Shown in pieces: positions 10,101 through 19,500 of a stretch of DNA of 64,000 nucleotides (position 1 is its first letter; each line of letters opens with the position of its first letter). A program made the position numbers and the translations under genes. Below the pieces are notes generated by a model. That model did no database searches. It saw only the letters and a program-made list of their open reading frames with translations, and was not told the origin of the DNA. The DNA is from Bugula neritina (lineage: Eukaryota; Bryozoa; Gymnolaemata; Cheilostomatida; Bugulidae): positions 3,046,680 to 3,110,679 of the forward strand of contig OZ037767.1 in the NCBI GenBank assembly GCA_964035545.1. The letters run 5' to 3'.

Positions 10101-12235
10101 TTAGACCTCAGAGTAGTACGTTGCTTCTTGAGATTAACTATGTCCTGTCGGTCCATGTCGCCTCAGCAATATTGGTACTGTATCGGTTTGTGTTTGTGTC
10201 TGGTTGCAAGATATGCTTTAACTACTAGCCAACTTGGCAACAGGTTTTCGAGTTTATTAACTGTCAAATCGTACCCTATAAAATGGGAAACATTAGAAAT
10301 TGTATAAATAAGTAGTCACAATATAAATCAAAATTCAGAGGAACACTATGAATATTACAGAACCAAAAAATTGACATGAACTATTGTAATTCTAATAAAC
10401 TTACAATATTGATGCGTGGATAAAAATCTTAGCCATCACAATACCGAAACCGATAGTTTGTCCATACAAAGTGTGTAAATATGGCGGTTTGATCATGATA
10501 CACTGACTCATGCAGTACAGTGAATGAACTAGCTCTGCCAGCTAATAGTAGCTTTGGTGAAAGCTTTTGAAGCTTGAAAGCTTTAATGATTGGCTGCCTG
10601 CCAATACTTCTGGGTGGCATACCAATACAATTAAGTTATTGATTGATGATTATTATTGATAAATTATTAGCCGATGGAGTTTATTGGCTCATATAACCAG
10701 CTCCAACTCAAAAGATTAATTTCGTTAAATGTGAAATTAAAATCATGTTTTTATTTTACAATTTGCAAACAATATTTATTTAATGAATAATACTATAAAA
10801 TAACATGTAGGCCTATATTTTCATTGAACAAATAATATGAAACAGTAATTAAGCCAACAATATTATCTTGCACTGAGAAAATAAAATATAGATAATATAT
10901 AATATTAACGTATAAATAGCAGGTATTATATGAAAATTGTTAGGAAATTCATGATTGTGGTTTATTATAGTTTTGTTTTACATGAATGCATAATGGCTTT
11001 TATAACTTCTTAAAAGTTAATTAAATTATAACTACTAATCTCAAAAGAGCTAAGTAACAAAAGGAAATAAAAATGCTTTCAAGAGTTTGAATAGAATTTG
11101 CAACAGGATAAGATAAACATTGACGAGGTTATTATTGTTTGGTCAATTGCTTCATCTGTTTTGAAATGTCTACCGCAGTTGCTAGTAAACCTGCCATACA
11201 ATGTTCTACACCATATAAACCTGCTATACATTATACACCTGCTATATGCCCTAAACTATACTATGCACCCTACAACTGTTATACACTGCATAAACCTGTT
11301 ATGCACTGTAAAACTGCTGTACATTGTATTAACTTGCTACAGAGCAATGCAAAAACCATTTTGAAGCAAATATAGCACCTAAAAATTGATTTTCACTTTT
11401 TGTATCTGGAACAAAATGAAGAAATATTATATCATTACTTGACCAGGTAAACACATTACATGAAATGACTTTTATATGACATTGTTTAGAATAGTAGCAG
11501 CCGTGTATTGGTTGTGAACTTATATGATTTCAATAGTAACACAGGAGAGAGGCTGATGAAAGAATACCTATAATCAATAATCATTTGAGCATTTAATGAT
11601 TGAAGTTATATAATAACATTCTTATCTTTTAAGAGCAAATCACTTCACCTCCTTATAATAAAACATATTCTATCAATACATAGTAACACCTTTAGTTAAT
11701 AGCTTTGTAAACATTTACTGCACAGTAAAAGGTTACCAACACTCAAACTGTACCCAAACTGCTCAAATAATAAAAACAGCAAAATGAATAGACATTAAAG
11801 CTGTCTGCTCAGAAATAAAGTTTTGGTTTAACAAAACTAACGCATTTGAATGAAATTTATTAGTTCGGAAATAAATTTAACTAATTCTGTCACACATAAT
11901 TATCCAGCTTATTTTAGTAGTTCGATTTGTTCTGTGGTCAATATTTTTTATCTTCGCCAAAAAGAATTGAAAAAAGCGACAACAGTCATATATTCTTAAG
12001 AAAAATTCAAAATCTCCAGAAATATAATATGTGATGTACACAACAAAAGTTTAAAACTAGACAGTTACTATTTTGTTTGACATGCTGAATGTGTCAACTC
12101 ACCTCCCGTTTTCCATCCGGTTTTTTGAAATTCTTCAAACATTTTTTCTAATCTTTGCTTTCTTTTTCTCCAGTAAGCATCGTTAACTATTTCCATTTTT
12201 CCAAGATTTGCTTTTGGGTAAAAGTTAGCCGGCAT
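1348..12235 (-). CDS. Compact tau/MAP-type microtubule-binding protein, 6 exons
   Basis: Exons on the minus strand are 12235-12103, 4824-4648, 3621-3458, 2923-2765, 2049-1933 and 1545-1348; phases agree and the model gives about 315 residues. The C-terminal half has four tau/MAP2/MAP4-type repeats, recognisable by [42 protein letters not shown] and [12 protein letters not shown]. In the family these repeats bind along microtubules. The N-terminal 160 residues resemble no domain I know; they are basic and partly helical ([16 protein letters not shown]). The ATG at 12235 follows an in-frame upstream stop but also directly follows CACAG, so an upstream exon is possible. Intron 1 (12102-4825) hosts a BEL element in the same orientation. 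Family assignment is firm for the repeats; the full gene extent is inferred. Confidence 0.75.
4075..4172. repeat. (AC)n-(AT)n microsatellite
   Basis: A compound dinucleotide tract: ACACAC over about 35 bp, a short spacer, then about 45 bp of uninterrupted AT. It lies in the intron between the 4824-4648 and 3621-3458 exons of the tau-like gene. Confidence 0.95.
4871..5319 (-). repeat. 3' LTR of the BEL/Pao element
   Basis: 449 bp, identical to 10181-10629. In element orientation it runs from TGTATTGGTATGCCACC at 5319 down to CAAACCGATA at 4871. It is the 3' LTR because the coding strand is minus. Confidence 0.93.
5320..5611. other. BEL element 3' internal spacer, GC-rich
   Basis: Lies between the ORF stop and the 3' LTR. 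The stretch 5430-5525 is clearly more GC-rich than the element or its host intron. No coding content is recognised on either strand. No clean polypurine tract is visible immediately before the LTR on the element's sense strand. Confidence 0.5.
5612..10156 (-). CDS. BEL/Pao gag-protease fusion with deleted RT and integrase core
   Basis: Open for 1514 codons. Order: coiled-coil and Gag-like region (about residues 1-540); Cys/His zinc knuckles (about 563-640, spanning [13 protein letters not shown] and [13 protein letters not shown]); retropepsin-like protease with [10 protein letters not shown] in place of DSG/DTG-type spacing (about 705-830); a Ser/Thr-rich linker; an RNase H-like remnant (about 1032-1120, [12 protein letters not shown]); an integrase zinc-binding region ([21 protein letters not shown], about 1280-1345); and the start of the integrase core with its first Asp in MIDLFGP. 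The polymerase domain normally found between protease and RNase H is absent. After RFVNIRG the reading frame jumps to the C-terminal segment ([11 protein letters not shown]), so the second Asp and the Glu of the DDE triad are missing. Both losses keep the frame. Confidence 0.88.
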   Translation of the reverse strand: MDRQDIVNLKKQRTTLRSKVTMLTNLIESAISSSNSTQVECLRSQLESTYQEFLTIHYDFLEYVSSDESMEDIAYVNKMSPVEYYQAVKASYDKAISDCNTWHSKFYKIKHSLILAIKKANGLVADCTDNTLITEHHRKCVALSESLADTIGFSDLLLELDEVILSLDYCMSKFTLMSRAQSQSMNFEHRESDPSVVRFGLAESGMSGGSPSDGASHAPTMVASSRLFPSRSHPSTHEATLAPNPGVTASGSDRQVLREDHTSGEALASNPGVIASTNVRDVRSSTFSVRDLHGSSDRAAHSESLIRGATSSVVNAYDSYPNGTSQISYDSRHTGGNNFNSSIHKTHSQPKPFNGTRYHWPEFRSVWLRYATMFYDDVDRACELKKFLTGEALEMVQPIFATQPQAYERMMCRLEEVYNDPSMSVQAVFNNLQELKPVREGNARELVKMANAVESSYSQLGEVGLLQTVTLPQVDTLADLLPTSIRRDWDRHFHSLTHEERIKPFPHLMRFLEQERQIALRRIETLNPQSSSMRKQKVKAFHTESSGPKSSSNRSTNNNKTIDSENYCFIHRSERHCLVECRNFLALSVDERYKLIKTNSLCVRCLGAHEPKRCPNFRTPCSVCDKTTHHVLLCIKSAETNTHTNCNTNKNKVKTNQIKHKSNENSEASAVGTTVQVSPNHGAHNHPGNATVFAIQQAQVVGTSHTAIIFFDGGSNASFISERAAKAWGARQIDKVNLEMNTLGEHEVSETSTIYEVKLQTPKGKTFAILAYSLRKLTGAINRPLDANILGSLFPKVDTHKLLKKTGPIDLLIGNDLLGLHPKHQVDQAGPHLYVYSGPFGLCVQGSHPALSNFSTLPSSSFHVQATMMHKKLEEVEFAQSIHNDRLSSCDLDLSTVSTPACSVNSPDASPSQFPKSFSRSQHIIDCGESHTIATECCMIESVNDSDPLQSPGDPVTESAEQIGSRQLNRSLEVNDSMSMSIEIKRKYEFTSSTSITQSTPVPTNERAESKVTAKGVNKATAKCRIAPIKQQLKIPQLKLNATVWSKRGRQVIKTEMRYEFEKVYQLIDSKTVLKMLQKKSTKFHVYEGVRIGEIQGATNGDMSCWHWVSGKENTADWLTRGKPVNDIGPSSEWWRGPNFLYLPEDQWDIKSPSDSNELVFGEKKIVYTVTASTEVQSFIKYENFSSLKSLTWTIARVRNIFKYKSFKGIRSDLITVEDLRQTKLYLLKQVQHTIDSELNKIKGKYIKLHPIKTESGLWIVGSRLLRHNPMTAIKTHTQSILPTTHYFTYLAMRQAHTDSYHHGRDATLARFREEFWTMQGSKVARGIVTSCQMCRLKQPRFTDQLMGSLPTERLTTGPPFNNVMIDLFGPNIVRGEKQTRTSSKAYGGMFTDISLRAAHIEAVFGYDSDSFLLALTRFVNIRGGRLALVNTVSDDFWRKWTELYAPTLIHHQKWHTPRRNFQVGDVVVVMDPSQLRNQYKLARVHQVYPSKDGVVRKVALSYKNYKVAGKLRD
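10181..10629 (-). repeat. 5' LTR of the BEL/Pao element
   Basis: 449 bp, identical to 4871-5319. The interior begins at 10180 and the ORF ATG is at 10156, leaving only about 24 bp of leader that must hold the primer-binding site. I could not match it to a specific tRNA 3' end. Confidence 0.93.
10630..12102. other. Remainder of tau-like gene intron 1
   Basis: AT-rich intron sequence between the BEL 5' LTR and the first tau-like exon. A degenerate array of CCTGCTATACA-like and CTGTTATACACTG-like words lies at about 11190-11345. No exon or transposon end was recognised. Confidence 0.5.
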
Positions 12236-13809
12236 CTGTGAGTATATAAGAGTAAGTCAGGCATAAGCGATGTACTAATTTTAATTAAGAGTTCGAGTTT
12301 CCTGTTAGCCCGTTTAATACATACAAGACTGTCACCACTGTTGTTGACAATGATAAGAAAATCAGTTGTGAAATTTATTATCTTGCTGTTATATTTCATG
12401 ATGTCACCTTATTTGATTAATTGCTTAATTAAAATTTGTGCAAATAAATTTTTAACTAGCTTCGTAAACACCCTAAGGCTATTAAATGTCAAAAAACACA
12501 TTTTTTCACTTTACGACACCGATTACTTAAAATCTATTGTCACTGTACATAATCAACTCATTGTTTTCAATTTGCACTTAAAAGCTTTGAAGACAAAATT
12601 ATGAAACAGATAGCAAATTTAAAAGCATAATTTTACCTTGTATGACGGATAGTCGGTTATAAGAGTGCTGACACAGAAACAATGACCTGGCAACTTCAGG
12701 CAGCCAACACTAACATTGATTTACCTAGAGAGTGTCATGTATCAGTTATTACACTTGAGTATAGCTGACTACAGGCAGCAATGAAAGCAGTTTATATTAT
12801 TGATAATTATATCTTTACTGATAAGAACTGCCTACTTCAGATGAAAATATTAAACTAATATTTTATATAATAAAGAAATCATAGATTACTTTTTCCAAGT
12901 ATAATAATGTTTATATACAGACATGAAGTGCATGTAATTCAGCAGTGTGTATTTTGCTGTGTGATTATTTGTTCTGTGTTTTTATCTTTGTGCATTGAAT
13001 ATAACATGGCAGATAAATCAATTTAATTTATCTATAATATAATATAATGCTCAGACATTGTTGTCAGCTGCATGCTAGACATAACAATGCTGCCAGCCTT
13101 GAAAGAGCACCAAATGTGTCAAAATTAGTTCTATTCATTGTTATAGATTACTGGTGTGTGTGACATTGTTACAACTACTACCTGAACTTGCTCTAGTATA
13201 CACATACCAATGGAATACTCTTTTTTTCTAACAGAACTTTCTAGAAAGGTTGTCTTAGTTTTACTTACAGTTAAAGTCGAAGAGATACACACCCTATGAT
13301 CATTTGTAAACTTGCTCCTGCTAAGTTGCTTCAAACTAAACTTAGGTACATTTTACAAAAATATATTATGAAGTTATATATGTAATAGTAAAGCTTTAAA
13401 GCCAAATTATGGATCTTAAGTGTATATTTGACTTTGCTATTGTGGGAACAAAGTTAAGCCAAGTGTCATGTTTGACTACCAAGTAAATATTTTATATTGC
13501 ATACGTGTGACTTGAATAATTATTGTATAGTGATTAGTGGAGAAATGGGATACTAAGTATTGACAGGTGATGGTTGAGACAACATAATTTAATCAGTAAA
13601 CCACATAAAGCTGAAAACAATATCATTTAGATTATTTATTTAAAAGTTGTTACACAAGACTGAAATATTGACCAGTAGGAAAGAACTAAAGCAGTGAGTT
13701 GACCAAATCTTAGCTGAACAATGCTACACTAGAATGTGCAGTAAGGGAACTGATGTAACAGGTGTTACCTAGCAACGGCCAGATAGTAAACTTATAAACT
13801 TTCCATTAT
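12236..13809. other. Intergenic upstream of the tau-like gene
   Basis: AT-rich sequence that presumably contains the promoter or further 5' exons of the tau-like gene. No motif strong enough to name was found, and none of the short ORFs resembles a known protein. Confidence 0.4.
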
Positions 13810-13817
13810 ATTACATT

Positions 13818-15608
13818 CAGGGATGTAGTGGTACCCATACGGTCCCATACGCCGTATGGCCTAGAAGAAAATAGGCTGTTCTTGGCCATACGCCCGTATG
13901 GGCATATATTTTTTGAAAGTGTTACTGATTAGTGCACAGGATAGTTAGGGCATCCTCACTGAGAACATCATAAATTTCGCTCACAATCTAGTTTAAGTTC
14001 TTGTTATGTTAATGCTATGTGGGTGGCATGCGTGTTGCCTACTTGTGATTGTTTAGCCTGAGATTACACTATGAATAATAAGCAGCTATCAACATTCCAT
14101 CTTCTCATCTCTACGTATTCATTGAAGCGCGAAGTGCTGCGCATTAGTGATTACTAAGGAAAAAATATTTCATTTTCAGTGTATAAATCACTAATTTGTA
14201 GAAAATCTATGAAGGCTATTGAAAAGATAAAAAAGTTTGCTATGCATAAATTTCTCAGGTTTTCGACAGTGTTTGTTTTATTCGAATACTATGCTTTCCT
14301 GCTGAGATATTTGGCAGGGATTGAAAAATAAACTTTTCAGGTAAAATTGGCCAAAATAGTAGATTTTTGTCTATAACCTTGCAAAAAAAATATTGAAAAT
14401 TCGAAAAATCAGGTGCTCTGAGGAACAGGAAGATCTAAAACATAGTTTTTAAATTTTAATTCTAGCACAATTAAGTATGGTTTTATTTGGCGGGACTGAA
14501 TTCTTATAATATACCAATAATGTGGCCTCAGCAAGGCAGTGTCAGCTAGAAAGTTGCCATTATTTATCTTGTGTGGACTTGCATTTTGTCAATAAGCAAT
14601 GAAATTTGGAAAAAAACCAACATGAAATCCAGAAATAAAATCAAAATGTCTTCAGGAAACAATACCAGGTGTGTAGGAGAGGTTAATGAAAATTTATCAC
14701 TGAGGTCTACAGGTACTATATCTACATTTTGGTTGCGTTATTCCATGTTAATTATCAATGCAATGAGGTTTTGCAAACTATACACCACCATAAGTAACCT
14801 TTTATGTTTGATTGTACTAACGTCTGGCTTTACATTTAATCATCTTCTAGGTTAACACATATTGAACCTGTCAAATTTGTTCTTTTGGGTATATTTCCTT
14901 GATGTGTCTAGTGGAAGCTCAGGGGTTTTACTTTAAAACCAAGTTAACATACTCTTCTTTGGTGTGCTTTATTGTGTGCAAGGAGGTGCGGTGGTATCTC
15001 CTTATGGATTAGACTAGTAGGCTATACTCTAATAAACTCCAACTAGGTTTTCAACCAATTTCTGCTTGCCAATGAGTTATCAATTCAAATTGCTCTTTAT
15101 AAATAACCAACACACATTTTCTGATTTGCAATCTTCCTCTGTTCTGTTCTATTATTCTTTTTCTGTGCACGGCAGTGTATTGGTTATTTAAAGTAATCAG
15201 GTTACATTTGGAGAGCACTTGTTACCTGTCTCTATCCTTCCATCTTTTTGAGATCTTCAGCAATTTTTCTGTACAGGTTGGACTTAGTGTCAGTTGAGTA
15301 AGACTACATTTAAAATTACAGTCAACAGGTATGGGACAATACTGAATATTTATACAGTTTGCAGCAATGCCCAGTCGTCATGTAGCTAATATGGTATGAA
15401 AATAATAGTGAGGTGCACATTTCAACACAGATTTTTTTCAAAAGAGTTAGAATTCACAATGGCTTTAAATTGCATAAATTTGCATCAGAAGCGCTCTGAG
15501 GGCTTTGGCGGCCGGGGCGCTGCCCCGGACCCCGCCGGGGGCCTGGGCGGCCCCCTGGACCCCCGGCCTGAGAGTATGGCCAAGAACATTTTTGCCACTA
15601 CATCCCTG
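13818..15608. mobile_element. Non-autonomous hAT-type DNA transposon
   Basis: The left end reads CAGGGATGTAGTGG and the right end is its exact inverse, CCACTACATCCCTG: a 14-bp terminal inverted repeat. The sequence ATTACATT immediately precedes the left end (13810-13817) and follows the right end (15609-15616), a perfect 8-bp target-site duplication. CAGGG termini and 8-bp duplications are characteristic of the hAT superfamily. The 1791-bp interior has no transposase-like ORF. Subterminal words CCATACG/CGTATGG form a small palindrome at about 13843-13862, and GGCCATAC recurs near the right end. A very GC-rich block lies at 15490-15572. It sits between the tau-like gene and the 3' end of ATG2. 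Confidence 0.9.
15490..15572. other. GC-rich module in the hAT-type element
   Basis: About 83 bp dominated by G and C, including GGGGCGCTGCCCCGG and CCCCGCCGGGG hairpin-forming words, inside an otherwise AT-rich element. It is close to the right terminal repeat. Function is unknown; such modules recur in non-autonomous DNA transposons. Confidence 0.75.
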
Positions 15609-15616
15609 ATTACATT

Positions 15617-16586
15617 AACATACAAAAAGCAGAACTATCAAGCTACATTATTTTAGCTCAAGAAAAACACCACCATGGAATGGATGGCAAGATCAGCTTT
15701 AACTACAGAATAATATGTTCTCTGTGGTCTCATTTTTTGGCTAATCTACTGTAAGATAAATGTCCATTTGCTTAGATTTGGTGGCCATACTCATCTAGCA
15801 AATTAACTACTCACTGAACTAATAGCCAAATTATTAGGACATCTGAAAATGACATCATTTTGAGTTTAAAATCAAAGTACACTAGCCATCAGTGTAACGA
15901 CTAATAGTTACAGGTTAGCCTTTCATGTACACTATGGCCACAAGTTCTCCTTTATATCGTGTTAACCTTGAGTCTTCATGACTTAAAAAAACTTTTACAT
16001 GAAATGTGTTCAAATAACTTGAAAATATCGATTAGCATTAATTCAGTTTTACAAACAGATGATCATCCAAGGTATTGAACAAGAAAGGTAACTTGCTAGA
16101 AAATATTATATTTACATGCCAAGAGTATACAACCATACATATTGCCGTACTGTTTATAAATTACATACATACTGCGTGCATGACCGTACTAAAACTATAA
16201 ATTATGTTAAGTTACTTGAACAAGTAAATTCTGAAATATAATTATTCACTCTTCACTTCATTGTCGACGGATCATAGCTATTCTCTACCATTTTATAATA
16301 ACACAGTAATAAACAACATAATGATCAAATGTAAAAATAAATTAAATAATCGCACTAATAGCAAAAATATTGAGACTTGAGTGAAATCAGATGCACAAAG
16401 ATATTTATATCAAAGATAATGATTAGTATTGACGGTGAATATATACAGAGGATGTATAAGAAAAATGGTAAAAACTAATATCATATAAGTTATTTATAAG
16501 CAATGCAAGGAAGAATAAAAAGCACAAAGTGCGTCAGACACACAACGCCGTGCTGCAAGCCAAATGAGTTGAAGGGTGAGCAACAA
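15617..16586. other. Intergenic, ATG2 3' flank
   Basis: AT-rich sequence between the hAT-type element and the ATG2 stop codon, expected to hold the ATG2 3' untranslated region. No additional gene or repeat was recognised. Confidence 0.5.
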
Positions 16587-19500
16587 TTACTCAGACTTAT
16601 ATTTCATGGCATCTTCTTTGTAGGAGTCTGGGAAGAGCTGGTTCCTGGCACCAGTGACCACCTTAGACAAGGCGCTAGTCGTGGTTATAGCCGGCTGAAT
16701 CACAACCTTAGGGGTCTGTCTCACCACCTCCCCCAAAGCTCCCGCATACCCTTTGGCTTCCTTTTCTAATGTGACATTTCTGATAGCCGTTGAAAACACC
16801 TTCTGAGCGTCCTACAAATTATAGACTTTTATGTCAGAAGACTCACTACCAACGAGTGATTACCACCACCACTACTACTACTACTACTGCTACTTCTACT
16901 ACTACTACTACTGCTACTACTACTACTACTACTACTACTGCTGCTGCTGCTACTACTACTACTGCTACTACAATGTTGGGTGGTAACATTGTGGGCAGTA
17001 TGGTAACATTGTAGGTAGTGTCTATGTATTGTTATATTAGTAAATACAATGAGTGTGAGTATTGGTTAGTGACAGTTAACATACAAGTAAAATAGATTTG
17101 GTAGTGCAAAACTAACACCTTAGGAAATAGCAAGACATAATGGCAATAATCATGCTGTATTCATCACATCATGTGAAACCCACATGATTAGAGCTCAAAA
17201 ATACTGCATAAAAAAGAACTGAAAGCAAATTTAGCACTCTAGTTAGTAGAATTACCCCCACACAATCCATCACCAACTGGCAGGACTTTTACAACAAAAT
17301 AACTTTCAGAAAATTGTATTTCTTCCAAATAATTTAGCAAATAAACAATTTTGCACATACCTCAGTGGCTATCATCATGGCCATGTTGAAACCCGCTCGA
17401 ACATCGCGAGGCTGCACATTCATGACGGCGGGCTGAACGGCTGTTCCAGAAGAGATGAAGAGAACCAGCACCTCGGCCACACCTTGGCAGCCATGGAAGA
17501 ACGTGTTTGTCAAGTCCATGAAAGCGACTGCTGTGGAAGAAGTGAACGCATGAGCACCTTTCTGCAAACCCCTCACGATACGGCCATCTTTACGGTACTG
17601 CACTATGGGCTGCCAGAAGAGCTCAAAGAACCCGTAAACTGCAAGAAGACCAGAACTCTCAGAGTGAGAGACAAACTACATTCAACAGTCGCACTGCTAC
17701 CAGTAATAATATCATACTATTAGAAAAATGGTGAATAAAACCAACGTACAGAATTGAACCAGTGATGACATGGGGCCGACAGATGCGATGACTTTTGGTA
17801 TTTGGTAGGTGACATCTTTGATCCATGTTTCAATACATATATTTAACAGTTTCCCCACTCCTAGGACTCTGTAGTGCAAGATATACATACCATATTCATA
17901 CGATGTACACATTGAAGTTTGTTAGTAAAAGCCATTACATATAGCAATATATTAATATTTCATGCGGTTTGGTCTGACTGTGAATTGACAGAGAAATACA
18001 ACAAACCCTCTGTTGAAATGGAGAGCTTTGAGTTTAATCTGGAAATTGCGAAGCTGTGCCAAGGCGAGAGCTACTCCCGCCAGCCGCTGACTAATATCTA
18101 TGCTGTTGTGGCCGACATAGTCTATGGACGCCGTGAATGGAGGGGAGAAGGTGAAGTTCCTGTAAACATTGCACATGTCATGAACACAGGAAGTGATGCG
18201 GGCACAACTTGCACCATACTTAACAGTTTCTACACACTTACTACACAACATTTCACGCCATCTAGAAACTGTGATTTATATATCAAACTTATCTCTACCT
18301 GGTAAAAAAAAATCATTATTTATACTATAAAACTAAAGATGTACATTATTATTAAAATATAATCAACATTTTAAAATACATAAATTAAAGAATATTAGAA
18401 GATATCAAGGAAGCAGCTTTTGGTCTATGAGTTAAAGCACTGGCTTAGTAAACACAAGGTTAGTGGTCTTATTTCTGGTAAAGGTCATAAGAAAAGCATT
18501 CAGTTATCATTGCCCATTAAATCAGATCACTTAAAGAGGTCTTTTCATCTGAGGTTCTCACAGGCAGAAGACTACAAAAGCAAACTGTTAGAAACAGATT
18601 AAGGTAGAAACAGATTAAGGTAGGAACATACTTGATAAACATGGTGGAATTTTCCTCGGCCTGACTGGCTGCACTCGGCCTGTCCCCGCCGATCTCGTCA
18701 AACACAGCGCGGCCCTCGTCAGAGGGTTCCTGTCGAACTGATACGGACATGACAGGGGCATCACAGGTAGACGAAGTACGCCTCCTCTCCACAGGCTGAC
18801 TCGTCACCAGACTCTCCTCGGCAGCGTTGTATGACACAGACGAGGAGGCAGCAGGCTTCACTAACCAACCATCTTTGAACTTGATTAGAAACATCAGAGT
18901 CAGCTGAAAGAAACAACAGACATGATGTAATAAACTATCTGATTCACTGTGTTTTTAGGATTTGAACATTTGTAAAAATTAGCGTAAGATGAGTTGTAAC
19001 TAATCAAAATGCAATTTGACACAGATTCTGATAACATATTTTAGTTTATATAAGGACTCGAAGTGATAAGAGTGCGGAGTATTACGAACTGCCACCCACC
19101 TGGTGTAGATTCACCCTGATTGGCTGGACAGAGAGTCGTATGTCTGTCTCGTGTCTGTGGTGAGGGCGGAGTAGGTCAGGTCTGCGAGTCACCACCTTCA
19201 AACTGACCAGACTGGTGTGCTGTAGCCTCGGCGTGGAGCTCGAACTGAACTGGTACAGCAGCTTGTTGAGGTTAGAGACTAAGTCCCTTACTTCTATGTC
19301 ATCAACAAGCACGCACGATCTCCGCACCTGATCAATGAAAGACAATATAAAACTAAGCTCTCAGGTTATTCTATTGACTTCACAGTAGCAGGCAGCCACA
19401 CACAGTGAACATTCAAATAGAGTTCATTATAGACAAATATCTTCGCAAGACTTTCCAATAAAATAAAATAATATACTTGCTAATGTAAAGGTGATGCATA

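Larger units (their letters stand above)
4871..10629 (-). mobile_element. BEL/Pao LTR retrotransposon, internally deleted, recent insertion
   Basis: Two 449-bp direct repeats (4871-5319 and 10181-10629), identical at every position I compared, flank an interior with one BEL/Pao-type ORF on the minus strand. In element orientation the LTR begins TGTATTGG. The tetranucleotide ATTA sits at 4869-4872 and 10630-10633, a candidate 4-bp target duplication that overlaps the last bases of the repeat, so the exact LTR end is ambiguous by two bases. The element lies in intron 1 of the tau-like gene, in the sense orientation of that gene. Identical LTRs imply recent integration, because both are copied from one template. 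Missing reverse transcriptase and integrase core segments make it non-autonomous. Confidence 0.93.

Noticed and set aside
13131-13334. 67-codon minus-strand ORF as an upstream exon of the tau-like gene
   Set aside because: No tau-family similarity and no clear donor in the right phase to join the exon at 12235.
15396-15656. GC-rich ORF (86 codons) as a gene
   Set aside because: It straddles the right end of the hAT-type element and its GC module; no protein similarity.
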